In this document: positions 55,707-63,639 of the stretch, piece after piece
Position numbering within the stretch: position 1 is the stretch's first letter
Layout: each line of letters begins with the position of its first letter
Position numbers and translations under genes: made by a program
Notes under the pieces: model-generated
Told to the model about the DNA's origin: nothing
Database searches by the model: none
Seen by the model: only the letters and a program-made list of their open reading frames with translations
Source of the DNA: Streptomyces sp. DSM 15324
GTDB lineage: Bacteria; Actinomycetota; Actinomycetes; Streptomycetales; Streptomycetaceae
Reading direction: 5' to 3'
Length of the DNA stretch: 64,000 nt
NCBI RefSeq assembly: GCF_001514285.1
Contig: NZ_KQ949024.1
Span: 174,681-238,680, forward strand

Positions 55707-56291
55707 ATGTCGGCGACCTTGCACCAAGCCCTGCCACACCACGAGCCCGTCGCAGCCCCGGCCGCGCGTCTCGCGCTGAAGACCGACGGCCCGTCGCGCG
55801 GCCTCCTGGACGGTGCCTGGTGGCCCCGCTCCCGGGACCTGCTGAGCGAGCTGCCCGCGCTGACCGATGCGCTGGACCCTCTGTGGGGCCGCATCACCCG
55901 CATCGCCGTCAACCCGACGTACTGGCCGGTCATCCCGCACAAGATCCCCGTGGGCGGTCATGTCGTCAAGGCCGGATGGTTCACCCCGGAGATCGACCCG
56001 CACAAGCTGCTGCTGCTCTCCTACGGCACCGGCCGCTGGGACCTGCTGGTCATCCCACCCGAGACCGAGACGAAGTCGGCGGCCCGCCTGATGGCGGCCG
56101 CGTCCGACTACGACGGCCCACCGCTGACCGCAAGCGCTCTCATGGCCGCGGACGAGACCCGGCACGCCGTCTCCGCCGCCGACCGGCCACTCGAACCCGA
56201 CGAGGCAGGGAAGTACGGGGAGGACGGCCCCGCCTCAGCGGCCGTTCCGGCAGGGACGGATCGCGCCAGTCGCCTGGTCATCGGCATGTGA
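55707..56291 (+). CDS. DUF5994-family protein, copy B
   Basis: 194 aa from MSATLHQALPHHEP. Core: LLDGAWWPRSRDLLSELPAL, LDPLWGRITRIAVNPTYWPV, DPHKLLLLSYGTGRWDLLVI and PPETETKSAARLM. Closest to copy A, from which it diverges head-to-head. The frame extends upstream to 55440 but that portion covers the leader element. Function unknown. Confidence 0.82.
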   Translation: MSATLHQALPHHEPVAAPAARLALKTDGPSRGLLDGAWWPRSRDLLSELPALTDALDPLWGRITRIAVNPTYWPVIPHKIPVGGHVVKAGWFTPEIDPHKLLLLSYGTGRWDLLVIPPETETKSAARLMAAASDYDGPPLTASALMAADETRHAVSAADRPLEPDEAGKYGEDGPASAAVPAGTDRASRLVIGM

Positions 56292-56414
56292 GACGGCCGC
56301 CCCGACCGGTGCCTTCCCGGGTTTCGGCCCTGCCTCGCGAACCGGCGCAGGCACATGCAGGGGTCTCGACCGGCGGATCCCCGCCCCCGTGGTCCTCGTC
56401 CCGAGGAGCAGTAC

Positions 56415-57278
56415 GTGCAAGCCCTGATCGTTCTCATCGTCGTGATCGGCCTTCTGGCCGTCCTGGCCCTCGCCCTGTCCGTGAAGGTCGTCAAGCAGTA
56501 CGAGAAGGGAGTGCTGTTCCGCTTCGGCCGACTCGTCGGAACACGCTCCCCGGGGCTGCGGTTCATCATCCCGTTCGTCGACACCCTGCACCGGGTGTCG
56601 CTGCGGGTCGTCACCATGCCGATCCAGTCCCAGGGCATCATCACCCGGGACAACGTGAGCGTGGACGTGTCGGCGGTCGCCTACTTCCGGGTCGTCGACG
56701 CCGTGAAGTCGGTCGTCGCCGTGGAGAACGTCAACGCGGCGATCAACCAGATCGCCCAGACCACCCTGCGGAAGGTCGTCGGCCGGCACACGCTCGACGA
56801 GACGCTGTCGGAGACGGACCGTATCAACCTGGACATCCGCCAGATCCTCGACGTCACCACCGTCGACTGGGGTGTGCAGGTCACGCTGGTCGAGCTCAAG
56901 GACATCCAGCTGCCCGACACCATGAAGCGCGCCATGGCCCGCCAGGCCGAGGCCGAGCGGGAGAAGCGAGCGAAGATCATCAACGCGGAGGGCGAGTCCC
57001 TGGCCGCAGCCGCGCTCGGCGACGCCTCGGACACCATGATGGCCCACCCCCTGGCGCTTCAACTGCGCAATCTCCAGAGCCTGGTGGAGATCGGTGTCGA
57101 CCAGAACACCACCGTCGTCTTCCCGGCCCCCCTCATGAGCACGATCGGCGAGCTCGGCTCCTTCCTCGCCCGGGAAACCGCTGCCGCCGCGCCCGCCGCG
57201 GCAGCGCCACCGGCCGGCACCGGCCGCACCGACAAGTCCCTCAGCCCGGCAGGCAGCGCGCCCGGCACCGCGGCGTGA
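56415..57278 (+). CDS. Slipin / stomatin-like SPFH protein
   Basis: 287 aa from a GTG preceded by GAGGAG. One N-terminal membrane helix (ALIVLIVVIGLLAVLALALS), then an SPFH domain (YEKGVLFRFGRLVGTRSPGL, VDVSAVAYFRVVDAVKSVVA, TTLRKVVGRHTLDETLSETD), a coiled segment (RAMARQAEAEREKRAKIINA) and an Ala/Pro-rich tail. Such proteins organise membrane microdomains. No NfeD partner gene lies next to it, which is unusual for many bacterial slipins. Confidence 0.92.
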   Translation: MQALIVLIVVIGLLAVLALALSVKVVKQYEKGVLFRFGRLVGTRSPGLRFIIPFVDTLHRVSLRVVTMPIQSQGIITRDNVSVDVSAVAYFRVVDAVKSVVAVENVNAAINQIAQTTLRKVVGRHTLDETLSETDRINLDIRQILDVTTVDWGVQVTLVELKDIQLPDTMKRAMARQAEAEREKRAKIINAEGESLAAAALGDASDTMMAHPLALQLRNLQSLVEIGVDQNTTVVFPAPLMSTIGELGSFLARETAAAAPAAAAPPAGTGRTDKSLSPAGSAPGTAA

Positions 57279-57395
57279 AGCCGACTACGGCCCGAGCGAT
57301 CCGTGGCACCAGGGAGGATTCGTGACCGTCGCCTGTCGCGCGTCCTCCGGGCACCGGCTGATGATGGGGGTACGGCCGAACACGCGGAGCTGATC

Positions 57396-58664
57396 ATGAC
57401 GGGTTGGCGGGTCAGGGACTACACCGAGGACGATCTCGAAGCGGTGATCCGTGTCGACATGCAGAGCGGCACGACCGAGGAGCCGCCGCTCTTCCCGCTC
57501 TCGGACGCCGTGACGGCTCTCCAGACCCGCCACCCGGCTGTGGTGGCCACGGCCGACGACGTGCTGATCGGCGCCGCGGTGAGCAGGCTAGAGGGCGAAC
57601 GGGCATGGATCCTGCGCATCTGCATGGCGCCGAGCTGGCGGCAGCGCGGGCTGGGCAGTGCCCTGATCACCGCCCTTGAGCAACGGCTCTTCGCCGCCGG
57701 CGTCCGCGCGGTGCACGCCGCCCTGCCCGAGGGCGAGACCGGTGCCACCGCCCTGCGCAACTGCGACTTCGGCGCCCGCCCCGGGCTGGTCTTCTTCGAG
57801 AAACGCGGACCGGTGACCCCGCAGTCGGCCGGCACACTGTCCTCGCTCGGAGCGGAGCTGCCACCGGGGGGACTGTGGCAGAAGGTCGCGGGGATGCAAC
57901 GGGAGAAGCGGCTCATCGAGCGGCGCCTGGTCCTGCCGCTGGCCCATCCCGAACTGGCCGCCCAGCACGGAGTGGAACCGCCACGGGCGGTGATGCTGTT
58001 CGGCCCGCCCGGGACCGGCAAGAGCACGTTCGCGCACGCGATCGCCGGCCGCCTGGGATGGCCCTTCCTCGAACTGTTCCCCGCCCGTCTGGCCGCCGAG
58101 TACGGCCTGGCGACCGGGCTGAACCGGCGCTTCGACGAGATCGCCCGGCTCGACCACGTCCTCGTCTTCATCGACGAGGTCGAGGAGGTCGCCGGCGAAC
58201 GCGGCGGCGCGGACGCGACCGCTGTCGGCGTCGTCAACGAACTACTCAAAGCGATCGTCCGGTTCCGAAGCCAGGACGGGCGGCTGCTCGTCTGTGCCAC
58301 GAACAACGTGACCACGCTCGACTCCGCGTTCCTGCGGCACGGCCGCTTCGACTACGTGCTGCCGATCGGCCCTCCCGACCACACCGCCAGGACCGCGCTG
58401 TGGGAGAGCTACCTGGCCCGAGCGGACGCGCGGGCCGACAGCACGGCACTCGCTTCCGCCAGCGAGGGGTTCACCCCCGCCGACATCGCCCACGCGGCGC
58501 GTACCGTCTCCCAGGCCCAGTTCGAGCGCACCTTCGACACCGGAACCCGGACCACCCCCACCACCGACGACTACCTGGACATGATCCGCGACACCAAGCC
58601 CACGGTCAGCGCTGCCATGGCCCGGGAATTCGCCCAGCAGACGGAGGAGTTCGCCCGCATCTAG
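57396..58664 (+). CDS. GNAT acetyltransferase-AAA ATPase fusion protein
   Basis: 422 aa from the ATG before TGWRVRDYTEDD. Residues about 1-145 are a GNAT domain with the acetyl-CoA loop MAPSWRQRGLGSALITALEQ. Residues about 165-400 are an AAA domain: Walker A LFGPPGTGKSTFAHA, Walker B VLVFIDEVEEV, sensor-1 ICATNNVTTLDSAF and the Arg-finger region RHGRFDYVLPI. One polypeptide joins protein or metabolite acetylation to an ATP-driven remodelling module. I know of similar fusions only as unnamed streptomycete ATP-binding proteins. Confidence 0.87.
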   Translation: MTGWRVRDYTEDDLEAVIRVDMQSGTTEEPPLFPLSDAVTALQTRHPAVVATADDVLIGAAVSRLEGERAWILRICMAPSWRQRGLGSALITALEQRLFAAGVRAVHAALPEGETGATALRNCDFGARPGLVFFEKRGPVTPQSAGTLSSLGAELPPGGLWQKVAGMQREKRLIERRLVLPLAHPELAAQHGVEPPRAVMLFGPPGTGKSTFAHAIAGRLGWPFLELFPARLAAEYGLATGLNRRFDEIARLDHVLVFIDEVEEVAGERGGADATAVGVVNELLKAIVRFRSQDGRLLVCATNNVTTLDSAFLRHGRFDYVLPIGPPDHTARTALWESYLARADARADSTALASASEGFTPADIAHAARTVSQAQFERTFDTGTRTTPTTDDYLDMIRDTKPTVSAAMAREFAQQTEEFARI

Positions 58665-58702
58665 CGTCCAGGCCGGTGGAGAGTCGATCTGCGACGGACG
58701 TG

Positions 58703-59224
58703 TCAGGCCGGCGTAGGTGGCGTGTCGCTGCCCGTATCGATGAGGATCTGCCTGGCCTCGGTGACGTTGTCGGCCCGTACGGCCCTGGCCATCGCGGCGC
58801 GTGCCGCGTCGGGCGACGTGTCCGGAGGGACCAGCATCAGGGAGAAGTGGTCCCGGTCGCCCCGGGTGATGAGGATGGTGCCGTCACCGACCGGGAAGGA
58901 GTCGATGTGCACGACCCGGTCGTCGACCATCACCCGGGTCGGCAGTCCGTCCCAGGCGCTGCCGTCCAGACCGACCCGGGTGACGGGTCCGAGGTGCTCG
59001 GTCAACGCGGAGATCAGCGAGGGCAGCTCCGCACCGATGTTCCGGGACCGCGGCCACCATGCGCCGTCCAGGATTCGCTCGCGTGCGTGGGTGGTCTCCA
59101 GTCGCAGCAGGGCCGTCCCGGGGTGCACCGACCGGTGGACGGCGTCCGGCAGGAGCCTGGGGAAGTCGGGGTGTCTGAGCCTGCCATGGTGTCCGCCCGT
59201 CCGCAGAGAGCAGTGCGACCGCAC
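58703..59224 (-). CDS. DUF5994-family protein, copy C (divergent)
   Basis: 173 aa if started at the GTG. Core: ERILDGAWWPRSRNIGAELP, LTEHLGPVTRVGLDGSAWDG, VVHIDSFPVGDGTILITRGD and FSLMLVPPDTSPDAARAAMA. It keeps the DGAWWPRSR block but lacks the WPV and DPHKLLLLS motifs of the others, and it has no copy of the shared leader element. Start uncertain because no ribosome-binding site is evident. Confidence 0.72.
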   Translation of the reverse strand: MRSHCSLRTGGHHGRLRHPDFPRLLPDAVHRSVHPGTALLRLETTHARERILDGAWWPRSRNIGAELPSLISALTEHLGPVTRVGLDGSAWDGLPTRVMVDDRVVHIDSFPVGDGTILITRGDRDHFSLMLVPPDTSPDAARAAMARAVRADNVTEARQILIDTGSDTPPTPA

Positions 59225-59320
59225 GGCGTGCTACCACGATACGACCCTGCTACCTCACGGTACTCCGCACGACGCTCCCGCGAGCGCTTCGCCGCAGGCG
59301 CGGTTGCGGAAACAGGCAAC

Positions 59321-59346
59321 GGCTCCGGCGTATACCCGCCGGAGCC
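59321..59346 (-). terminator. Strong 10-bp hairpin terminator
   Basis: GGCTCCGGCG and CGCCGGAGCC are perfectly complementary around a TATACC loop. It lies about 125 nt past the stop of the minus-strand gene at 59471 and would terminate it before DUF5994 copy C. No U-tract follows. Confidence 0.65.
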
Positions 59347-59470
59347 GCCCTTCCGGGTCATTGCACGTGAGCGTGCGCCGACCCGCTTTCCAGGTTACGT
59401 CAAAGGGACTAATCCGCCATAAGCAATCCTTGCGAGGGTTCACTTCGGTCCGAGAAGCCGACGCGGCGGC

Positions 59471-59995
59471 TCAGCCACGCCCTTCCTCTTCCGTCTCCAT
59501 CTGCCGGATCCCCTGGTGCGTCAGCGTGATCATCGCGGGCGTGTTGCCCCTCTCCCAGTCCACGACGACCCAGCCTTCACCTGCCAGGTACATACAGGCA
59601 GCGGCCATGTCCTGCTCAGGGATACCCAGGTCCGTGCGGAGCTTCGCCCCATCGACACCCAGGAGGCGATTGCCCTCGGCGGCCTGGTACAGAGCCTGCA
59701 TAATCCTCTCGCGGTACGTCTTCCGGTCCCGCAACATCGCCATGACACGCCTTCCTCTACTGCCCACGGTCGGGCCGAAGCCGATGTCATCCGCGGTCGC
59801 CGTCGCGGTGGGGCGCGTCGGAACGGTCGCGTCCACCGACCGACGGTGTCTCCGGGGCCGACGCCCGATCCCCGGCAGAACATCGCTGTAGTGGAAGGCA
59901 GCGATCCGTTCGGCGTGCTGGCCGTTGAGCCGGTGGATCAGAACGACTCCGACGGCGATCAGGACGAGCAGCACGGCCACGGCGATGACGAGCAT
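59471..59995 (-). CDS. Membrane-anchored protein with winged-helix-like domain
   Basis: 174 aa. N-terminal transmembrane helix (MLVIAVAVLLVLIAVGVVLI), a basic Arg/Thr-rich linker of about 60 residues, then a predicted winged-helix domain (RERIMQALYQAAEGNRLLGV, LRTDLGIPEQDMAAACMYLA, GEGWVVVDWERGNTPAMITL). The arrangement suggests a membrane-tethered DNA- or protein-binding module. An internal ATG at the linker end (MAMLRDRKTY) could give a soluble form of about 90 aa. Family not recognised. Confidence 0.65.
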   Translation of the reverse strand: MLVIAVAVLLVLIAVGVVLIHRLNGQHAERIAAFHYSDVLPGIGRRPRRHRRSVDATVPTRPTATATADDIGFGPTVGSRGRRVMAMLRDRKTYRERIMQALYQAAEGNRLLGVDGAKLRTDLGIPEQDMAAACMYLAGEGWVVVDWERGNTPAMITLTHQGIRQMETEEEGRG

Positions 59996-60001
59996 GGGAT
60001 C

Positions 60002-60538
60002 TCACCTCCGCCGACCGGCGGGCGAAGGCCCTGCCGAGCCGATGGGCCGGGGCCGGGACGACGGTCGACCTGCTCCGCCGTCGGCCTCCCAGGCTTCTTC
60101 CCTGTTTCGTGCATCGATCCTGTCTGCTGCTTGCTCCCGGGCCGAGGCATCGACGCCGTCGCCGGCCATCAGCTGCGCGGCAACATCCGCACCGGTTTCC
60201 GGCGGAATCACCAGCACGTCCCGGCGGCCGTCAGCGGAGAGAAGAGTGAGTCTGTGGGGATCCTGCTCCTCGGTGGACCAGCCCACCTGCACGGTGCGCC
60301 CGGCGTAGGACACCCAGTGCGGCAGGACGGGCCAGTAGGCCGGGTGCACGGTGACACCCGTGATACGACCCCAGAGATCGCCCAATGCGGCCGTCAACGA
60401 CGGCAGCTCACGGGTGAAGGCACGGGAGCGAGGCCACCACATACCGTCCAACCCGCCCGGCGCGGGCGTGAGGGACAGCCGGGCCGGATGGGGCGGCGCG
60501 CGCCTGCTCGATGTCGTACGGTCAATGGTCACGGCCAT
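60002..60538 (-). CDS. DUF5994-family protein, copy D
   Basis: 178 aa from MAVTIDRTTSSRRA. Core: GLDGMWWPRSRAFTRELPSL, LGDLWGRITGVTVHPAYWPV, VGWSTEEQDPHRLTLLSADG and DVLVIPPETGADVAAQLMAG. The ATG was selected over the upstream in-frame start because the shared leader element lies 48 nt before it. Function unknown. It lies 6 bp upstream of the membrane-anchored protein gene on the same strand, so the two are probably co-transcribed. Confidence 0.8.
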   Translation of the reverse strand: MAVTIDRTTSSRRAPPHPARLSLTPAPGGLDGMWWPRSRAFTRELPSLTAALGDLWGRITGVTVHPAYWPVLPHWVSYAGRTVQVGWSTEEQDPHRLTLLSADGRRDVLVIPPETGADVAAQLMAGDGVDASAREQAADRIDARNREEAWEADGGAGRPSSRPRPIGSAGPSPAGRRR

Positions 60539-60586
60539 GGCGCGAACCTGTCTCCGGGCTCGTGGGTGCGGCCCGGCGCTGTCGAT

Positions 60587-60638
60587 CACCGGGAACGGCA
60601 CCCACAGCGGAGCCGGTGCGCGAAGAACTCCCGGTGTC
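60587..60638 (-). promoter_or_regulatory. Conserved leader element, copy D
   Basis: On the coding strand ACACCGGGAG, then TTCTTCGCGCACCGGCTCCG and GTTCCCGGTGA follow the same order and spacing as copies A and B, and end 48 nt before the ATG of DUF5994 copy D. More diverged than A and B. Confidence 0.5.
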
Positions 60639-60728
60639 TTCAACACTACTCCGCTCACCGGTCCGAAAAGCCCGGGATGACCAGGCAGTTTCCTGCCTTC
60701 GGGACCTGGTCGCCGGTGCCGATGCCGG

Positions 60729-61706
60729 TCAGAGCCAGTCCTTGCGCTTGAACGTCAGATACAGCAATGCGGACAGGAGCACGATGACTGCGGCGGAGGT
60801 GATGAATCCCGACTCGCGGCCGAAACCGGGATAGGGGAGGTTCTGGCCGTAGTAGCCGGTGATCGCGGTGGGTACGGCGATGATCGCGGCCCAGCTCGTC
60901 ACCTTCTTCATGATCAGGTTCATGCGATTGGCCTGGACCGAGAGGTTCGTCTCCATGACCGAGGCCACCAGGTCCCGCAGCGATTCCGTCCACTCGGTGG
61001 CACGCAGCACGTGGTCGTAGACGTCCTGGTAGTACGGGGCGAGAGGGTCGTTGATCAGGTGCAGGCCGGGGCGCATGAGGGTGTTGACCACCTCACGCAT
61101 CGGGAGCACGACGCGGCGCAGCTGGACGAGCGACTTACGCAGTGCGAAAACGCGGCGCTGCACGGCTTCGATCTCACGGCGCCCGGCCGCGAAGAGCAGA
61201 CCCTCCACGTCCTCGATGCTGTCGTCCAACTGCTGGACCGCGGCGAAGTGTCCGTCCACGAGATGGTCGAGCAGACCGTGCAGCAGGAATCCGACGCCAT
61301 GGCCGGCCAGGTCCGGGCTCTCGTCCCAGCGGGCGACGACGTCCTCGATGTCGAGGCCGTCGTCCTTGCGGACTGTGATCATGGCCTGGCTGGTGAGGAA
61401 TACGGCGATCTCGCTGTACGTCAGTTGCGCACCGTCCGGGCTGACGGTCACGGCGTAGGCGCTGAGGAACTCGTGGGTGCGATAGCGGTCGAGTTTCGGC
61501 CGCTGTCCATGGTGAGCGGCATCCTCCAGAGCCAGTTCGTGGATGCCGAACTCCTGACCGAGCATGGTGAGTTCAGCGGCTCCGGGCCGGTGCAGGTCCA
61601 GCCACAGGACCGACGCCGGATCAGCGAGATGCGCAGAGACGTCACTGACGGGAAAGCCCTCCAGGACCAGAGTGCCGTCGTGATACAGCCGGGTACGCGT
61701 CACCAT
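60729..61706 (-). CDS. corA: CorA-type magnesium/cobalt transporter
   Basis: 325 aa. A large cytoplasmic N-terminal domain is followed by two C-terminal transmembrane helices (NLIMKKVTSWAAIIAVPTAI and GFITSAAVIVLLSALLYLTF) and a basic tail KRKDWL. The pore-loop signature, GMN in classical CorA, reads YYGQNLPYPGFG, that is GQN. Length and topology are otherwise normal. It may be a divergent CorA with altered selectivity. Confidence 0.87.
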   Translation of the reverse strand: MVTRTRLYHDGTLVLEGFPVSDVSAHLADPASVLWLDLHRPGAAELTMLGQEFGIHELALEDAAHHGQRPKLDRYRTHEFLSAYAVTVSPDGAQLTYSEIAVFLTSQAMITVRKDDGLDIEDVVARWDESPDLAGHGVGFLLHGLLDHLVDGHFAAVQQLDDSIEDVEGLLFAAGRREIEAVQRRVFALRKSLVQLRRVVLPMREVVNTLMRPGLHLINDPLAPYYQDVYDHVLRATEWTESLRDLVASVMETNLSVQANRMNLIMKKVTSWAAIIAVPTAITGYYGQNLPYPGFGRESGFITSAAVIVLLSALLYLTFKRKDWL

Positions 61707-61954
61707 GGCCCGAGGCTAGTGTCTTATACCCCTGTCATGCCGCTTCGCCCCGATTGCCAGCGCGGCAGGTTCATCGACAGCAGCCACCCTCCGTGGGGGC
61801 CTTACGTCAAAGCCCGCGACATCCGGAGCTCCGACCGACGAGCATCGGGTGCCGGTCCGAAGGCAGGGATGTGGGTACCCGGCTACCGCATCGCATCCGG
61901 CGTACACCGCACGACCGGATGCGGCCCGTCAGCCGGGAAGGACACTCCGAGACC

Positions 61955-63007
61955 ATGACCACGCATACCCCGCGCCGTCGCCCGCCTCCCCCCGCAGGTG
62001 GCAGTGATTTCGCCCGCCTGTCCAAGAAGATCGCCGAGGCCGGCCTGATGAACCGGCGCCCCGGCTACTACACCGTCCGCTCCATCGCCGTGGCCGTCGC
62101 CTACGCCGGGGGCTGGAGCGCGTTCGTCGTCATCGGCGCCGGGTGGTGGACCCTGGCGCTCGCCGCGTTCCTCGCCGTGATGTTCGGGCAGGTGGCTCTG
62201 CTCGCCCACGACGTCGCGCACCGCCAGGTCTTCCGCCGGCGCCGGCCCAGCGAGACGGCCGGCCGCATCGCCGGGGCCGCGATCGGGATGGGCTACGGAT
62301 GGTGGCAGGACAAACACACCCGCCACCACGCCAACCCCAACCACGAGGACCTCGACCCCGACATCGCCCCCGACCTGCTCGTGTGGTCCCAGGACCAGGC
62401 CCGCGCCGCGACCGGACTGCCGAGGATCATCGGCCGTCGGCAGGCGTTCCTCTTCTTTCCCCTGCTCCTGCTCGAAGGGGTCAACCTTCATGTCTCCAGC
62501 GCGCGAGCACTGGGCAACCGCGCCCTGAAGAACCGCGCCCTGGACGGCACGCTGCTCTACGGGCACACCGCCGCCTACCTGACCGCAGTGTTCCTCGTCC
62601 TCCCACCCGGCATGGCGATCGCGTTCCTGGCCGTCAACCAGGGCCTGTTCGGCCTCTACCTCGGCTGCCTCTTCGCCCCCAACCACAAGGGCATGCCGAC
62701 CCTGACCGGCAACGACCGCCCCGACTTCCTGCGCCGGCAGGTCCTCACCGCACGCAACGTACGCGGCAGCTGGTTCACCGACCTCGCCCTGGGCGGCCTG
62801 AACCACCAGATCGAACACCACCTGTTCCCCAGCATGCCCAGCCCCCACCTGCGCAGGGCCCGGCCCATCGTCCGCCGCTACTGCCAGGGCCTGGGAGTCG
62901 ACTACCTGGAAACCGGACTGATCGCCTCCTACCGGCAAGCACTCGCCAGCCTCCACCGAGCAGGAGCGCCACTGCGGCGAGCCCGTATCGGCAGCGCCCC
63001 AGCATGA
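61955..63007 (+). CDS. Membrane fatty acid desaturase
   Basis: 350-aa di-iron desaturase/acyl-lipid hydroxylase. The three histidine boxes are HDVAHRQVF, DKHTRHHANPNHED and NHQIEHHLFP. Four hydrophobic helices flank them. It would introduce a double bond into membrane acyl chains, in line with the surrounding envelope-stress genes. The ATG before TTHTPRRRPPPP is preceded by GGAAGGA at a long spacing. Confidence 0.9.
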   Translation: MTTHTPRRRPPPPAGGSDFARLSKKIAEAGLMNRRPGYYTVRSIAVAVAYAGGWSAFVVIGAGWWTLALAAFLAVMFGQVALLAHDVAHRQVFRRRRPSETAGRIAGAAIGMGYGWWQDKHTRHHANPNHEDLDPDIAPDLLVWSQDQARAATGLPRIIGRRQAFLFFPLLLLEGVNLHVSSARALGNRALKNRALDGTLLYGHTAAYLTAVFLVLPPGMAIAFLAVNQGLFGLYLGCLFAPNHKGMPTLTGNDRPDFLRRQVLTARNVRGSWFTDLALGGLNHQIEHHLFPSMPSPHLRRARPIVRRYCQGLGVDYLETGLIASYRQALASLHRAGAPLRRARIGSAPA

Positions 63008-63088
63008 CGCACCGGCGCCGGCGGCGTACTCCAGAGCCCTGTCCCGGTGCCCGGCTGCAGTGATCCGGTGAAACGCAACTGCCGGAAC

Positions 63089-63114
63089 AGCCCCGTCGGC
63101 TTCCCGGCGGGGCT
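63089..63114 (+). terminator. Hairpin terminator after the desaturase
   Basis: AGCCCCGTCGG and CCGGCGGGGCT pair as an 11-bp stem with one G-U pair and a CTTC loop, 81 nt after the desaturase stop codon. Confidence 0.55.
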
Positions 63115-63150
63115 GCGCCGCCTCACGGCTCCCCTTGAGGTGGCTGCTAA

Positions 63151-63280
63151 CGCGGTCGCGCGAGCGCGGCCACCAGGCGGTGCAGCAGGGCCGGTGCGGA
63201 ACCGGTGGGAGCGAGCGTGAGGCGAAGGACGGGGCGAGCCCGCCTTCGGGTGAAGCCGGGCGGGAGATGGTCGCAGTCAT
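63151..63280 (-). pseudogene. DUF5994-family remnant, copy E
   Basis: The ATG and first codons (MTATISRPASPEGGLAPS) match copy A. The sequence then continues in another frame (RPVLRLTLAPTGSAPALL) and returns to give AWWPRSRD, after which the family core is absent. It is a truncated, frameshifted copy that still has the shared leader element upstream. Confidence 0.65.
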
Positions 63281-63639
63281 GACGCGAACCCTGCCTCGGG
63301 CGGACCGGAACCGGCCCGGCGTATTGGATCACCGAGAACTACACAGACATGAAGGCCGGTGTTCGAAGGGTCCTCGGTAACTCCAGCGTACTTCTGGGCA
63401 GTACGACTCAGTGGTCTGCGTCGTAAGTCTTTCGGGGGTTGACTTCGCGGCTGGGCGTCGGCGGGCTTGTGGGCCAGGTGACGGGGCGGATCTGGCATGC
63501 GATGCCGAGGGCATTCTCGGGTGCCGATGGGAATGCCGGCGTACAGGAGGCGTCTGATCGGGGGAGGCTGGCTCGCCCGGGCCCGCCTTGTCCCGGGCGC
63601 GCCTGGGGCCGAGGCGGCGGAGGGATGTGGCGTCAGGAG
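63281..63639. other. 359-bp gap holding leader element E
   Basis: Apart from the leader element at 63329-63379, nothing recognisable. Open frames on both strands here are GC-rich artefacts. Confidence 0.5.
63329..63379 (-). promoter_or_regulatory. Conserved leader element, copy E
   Basis: On the coding strand: TTACCGAGGA, TTCGAACACCGGCC and GTTCTCGGTGA in the same order, ending 48 nt before the ATG of the truncated DUF5994 copy. The upstream AGTAnnnTGG motif (AGTACGCTGG) is also present. Confidence 0.55.

Noticed and set aside
61883..63280. 465-codon minus-strand open frame across the desaturase
   Set aside because: Antisense to the desaturase with its three His boxes; only its first few codons, the DUF5994 copy E remnant, are meaningful.
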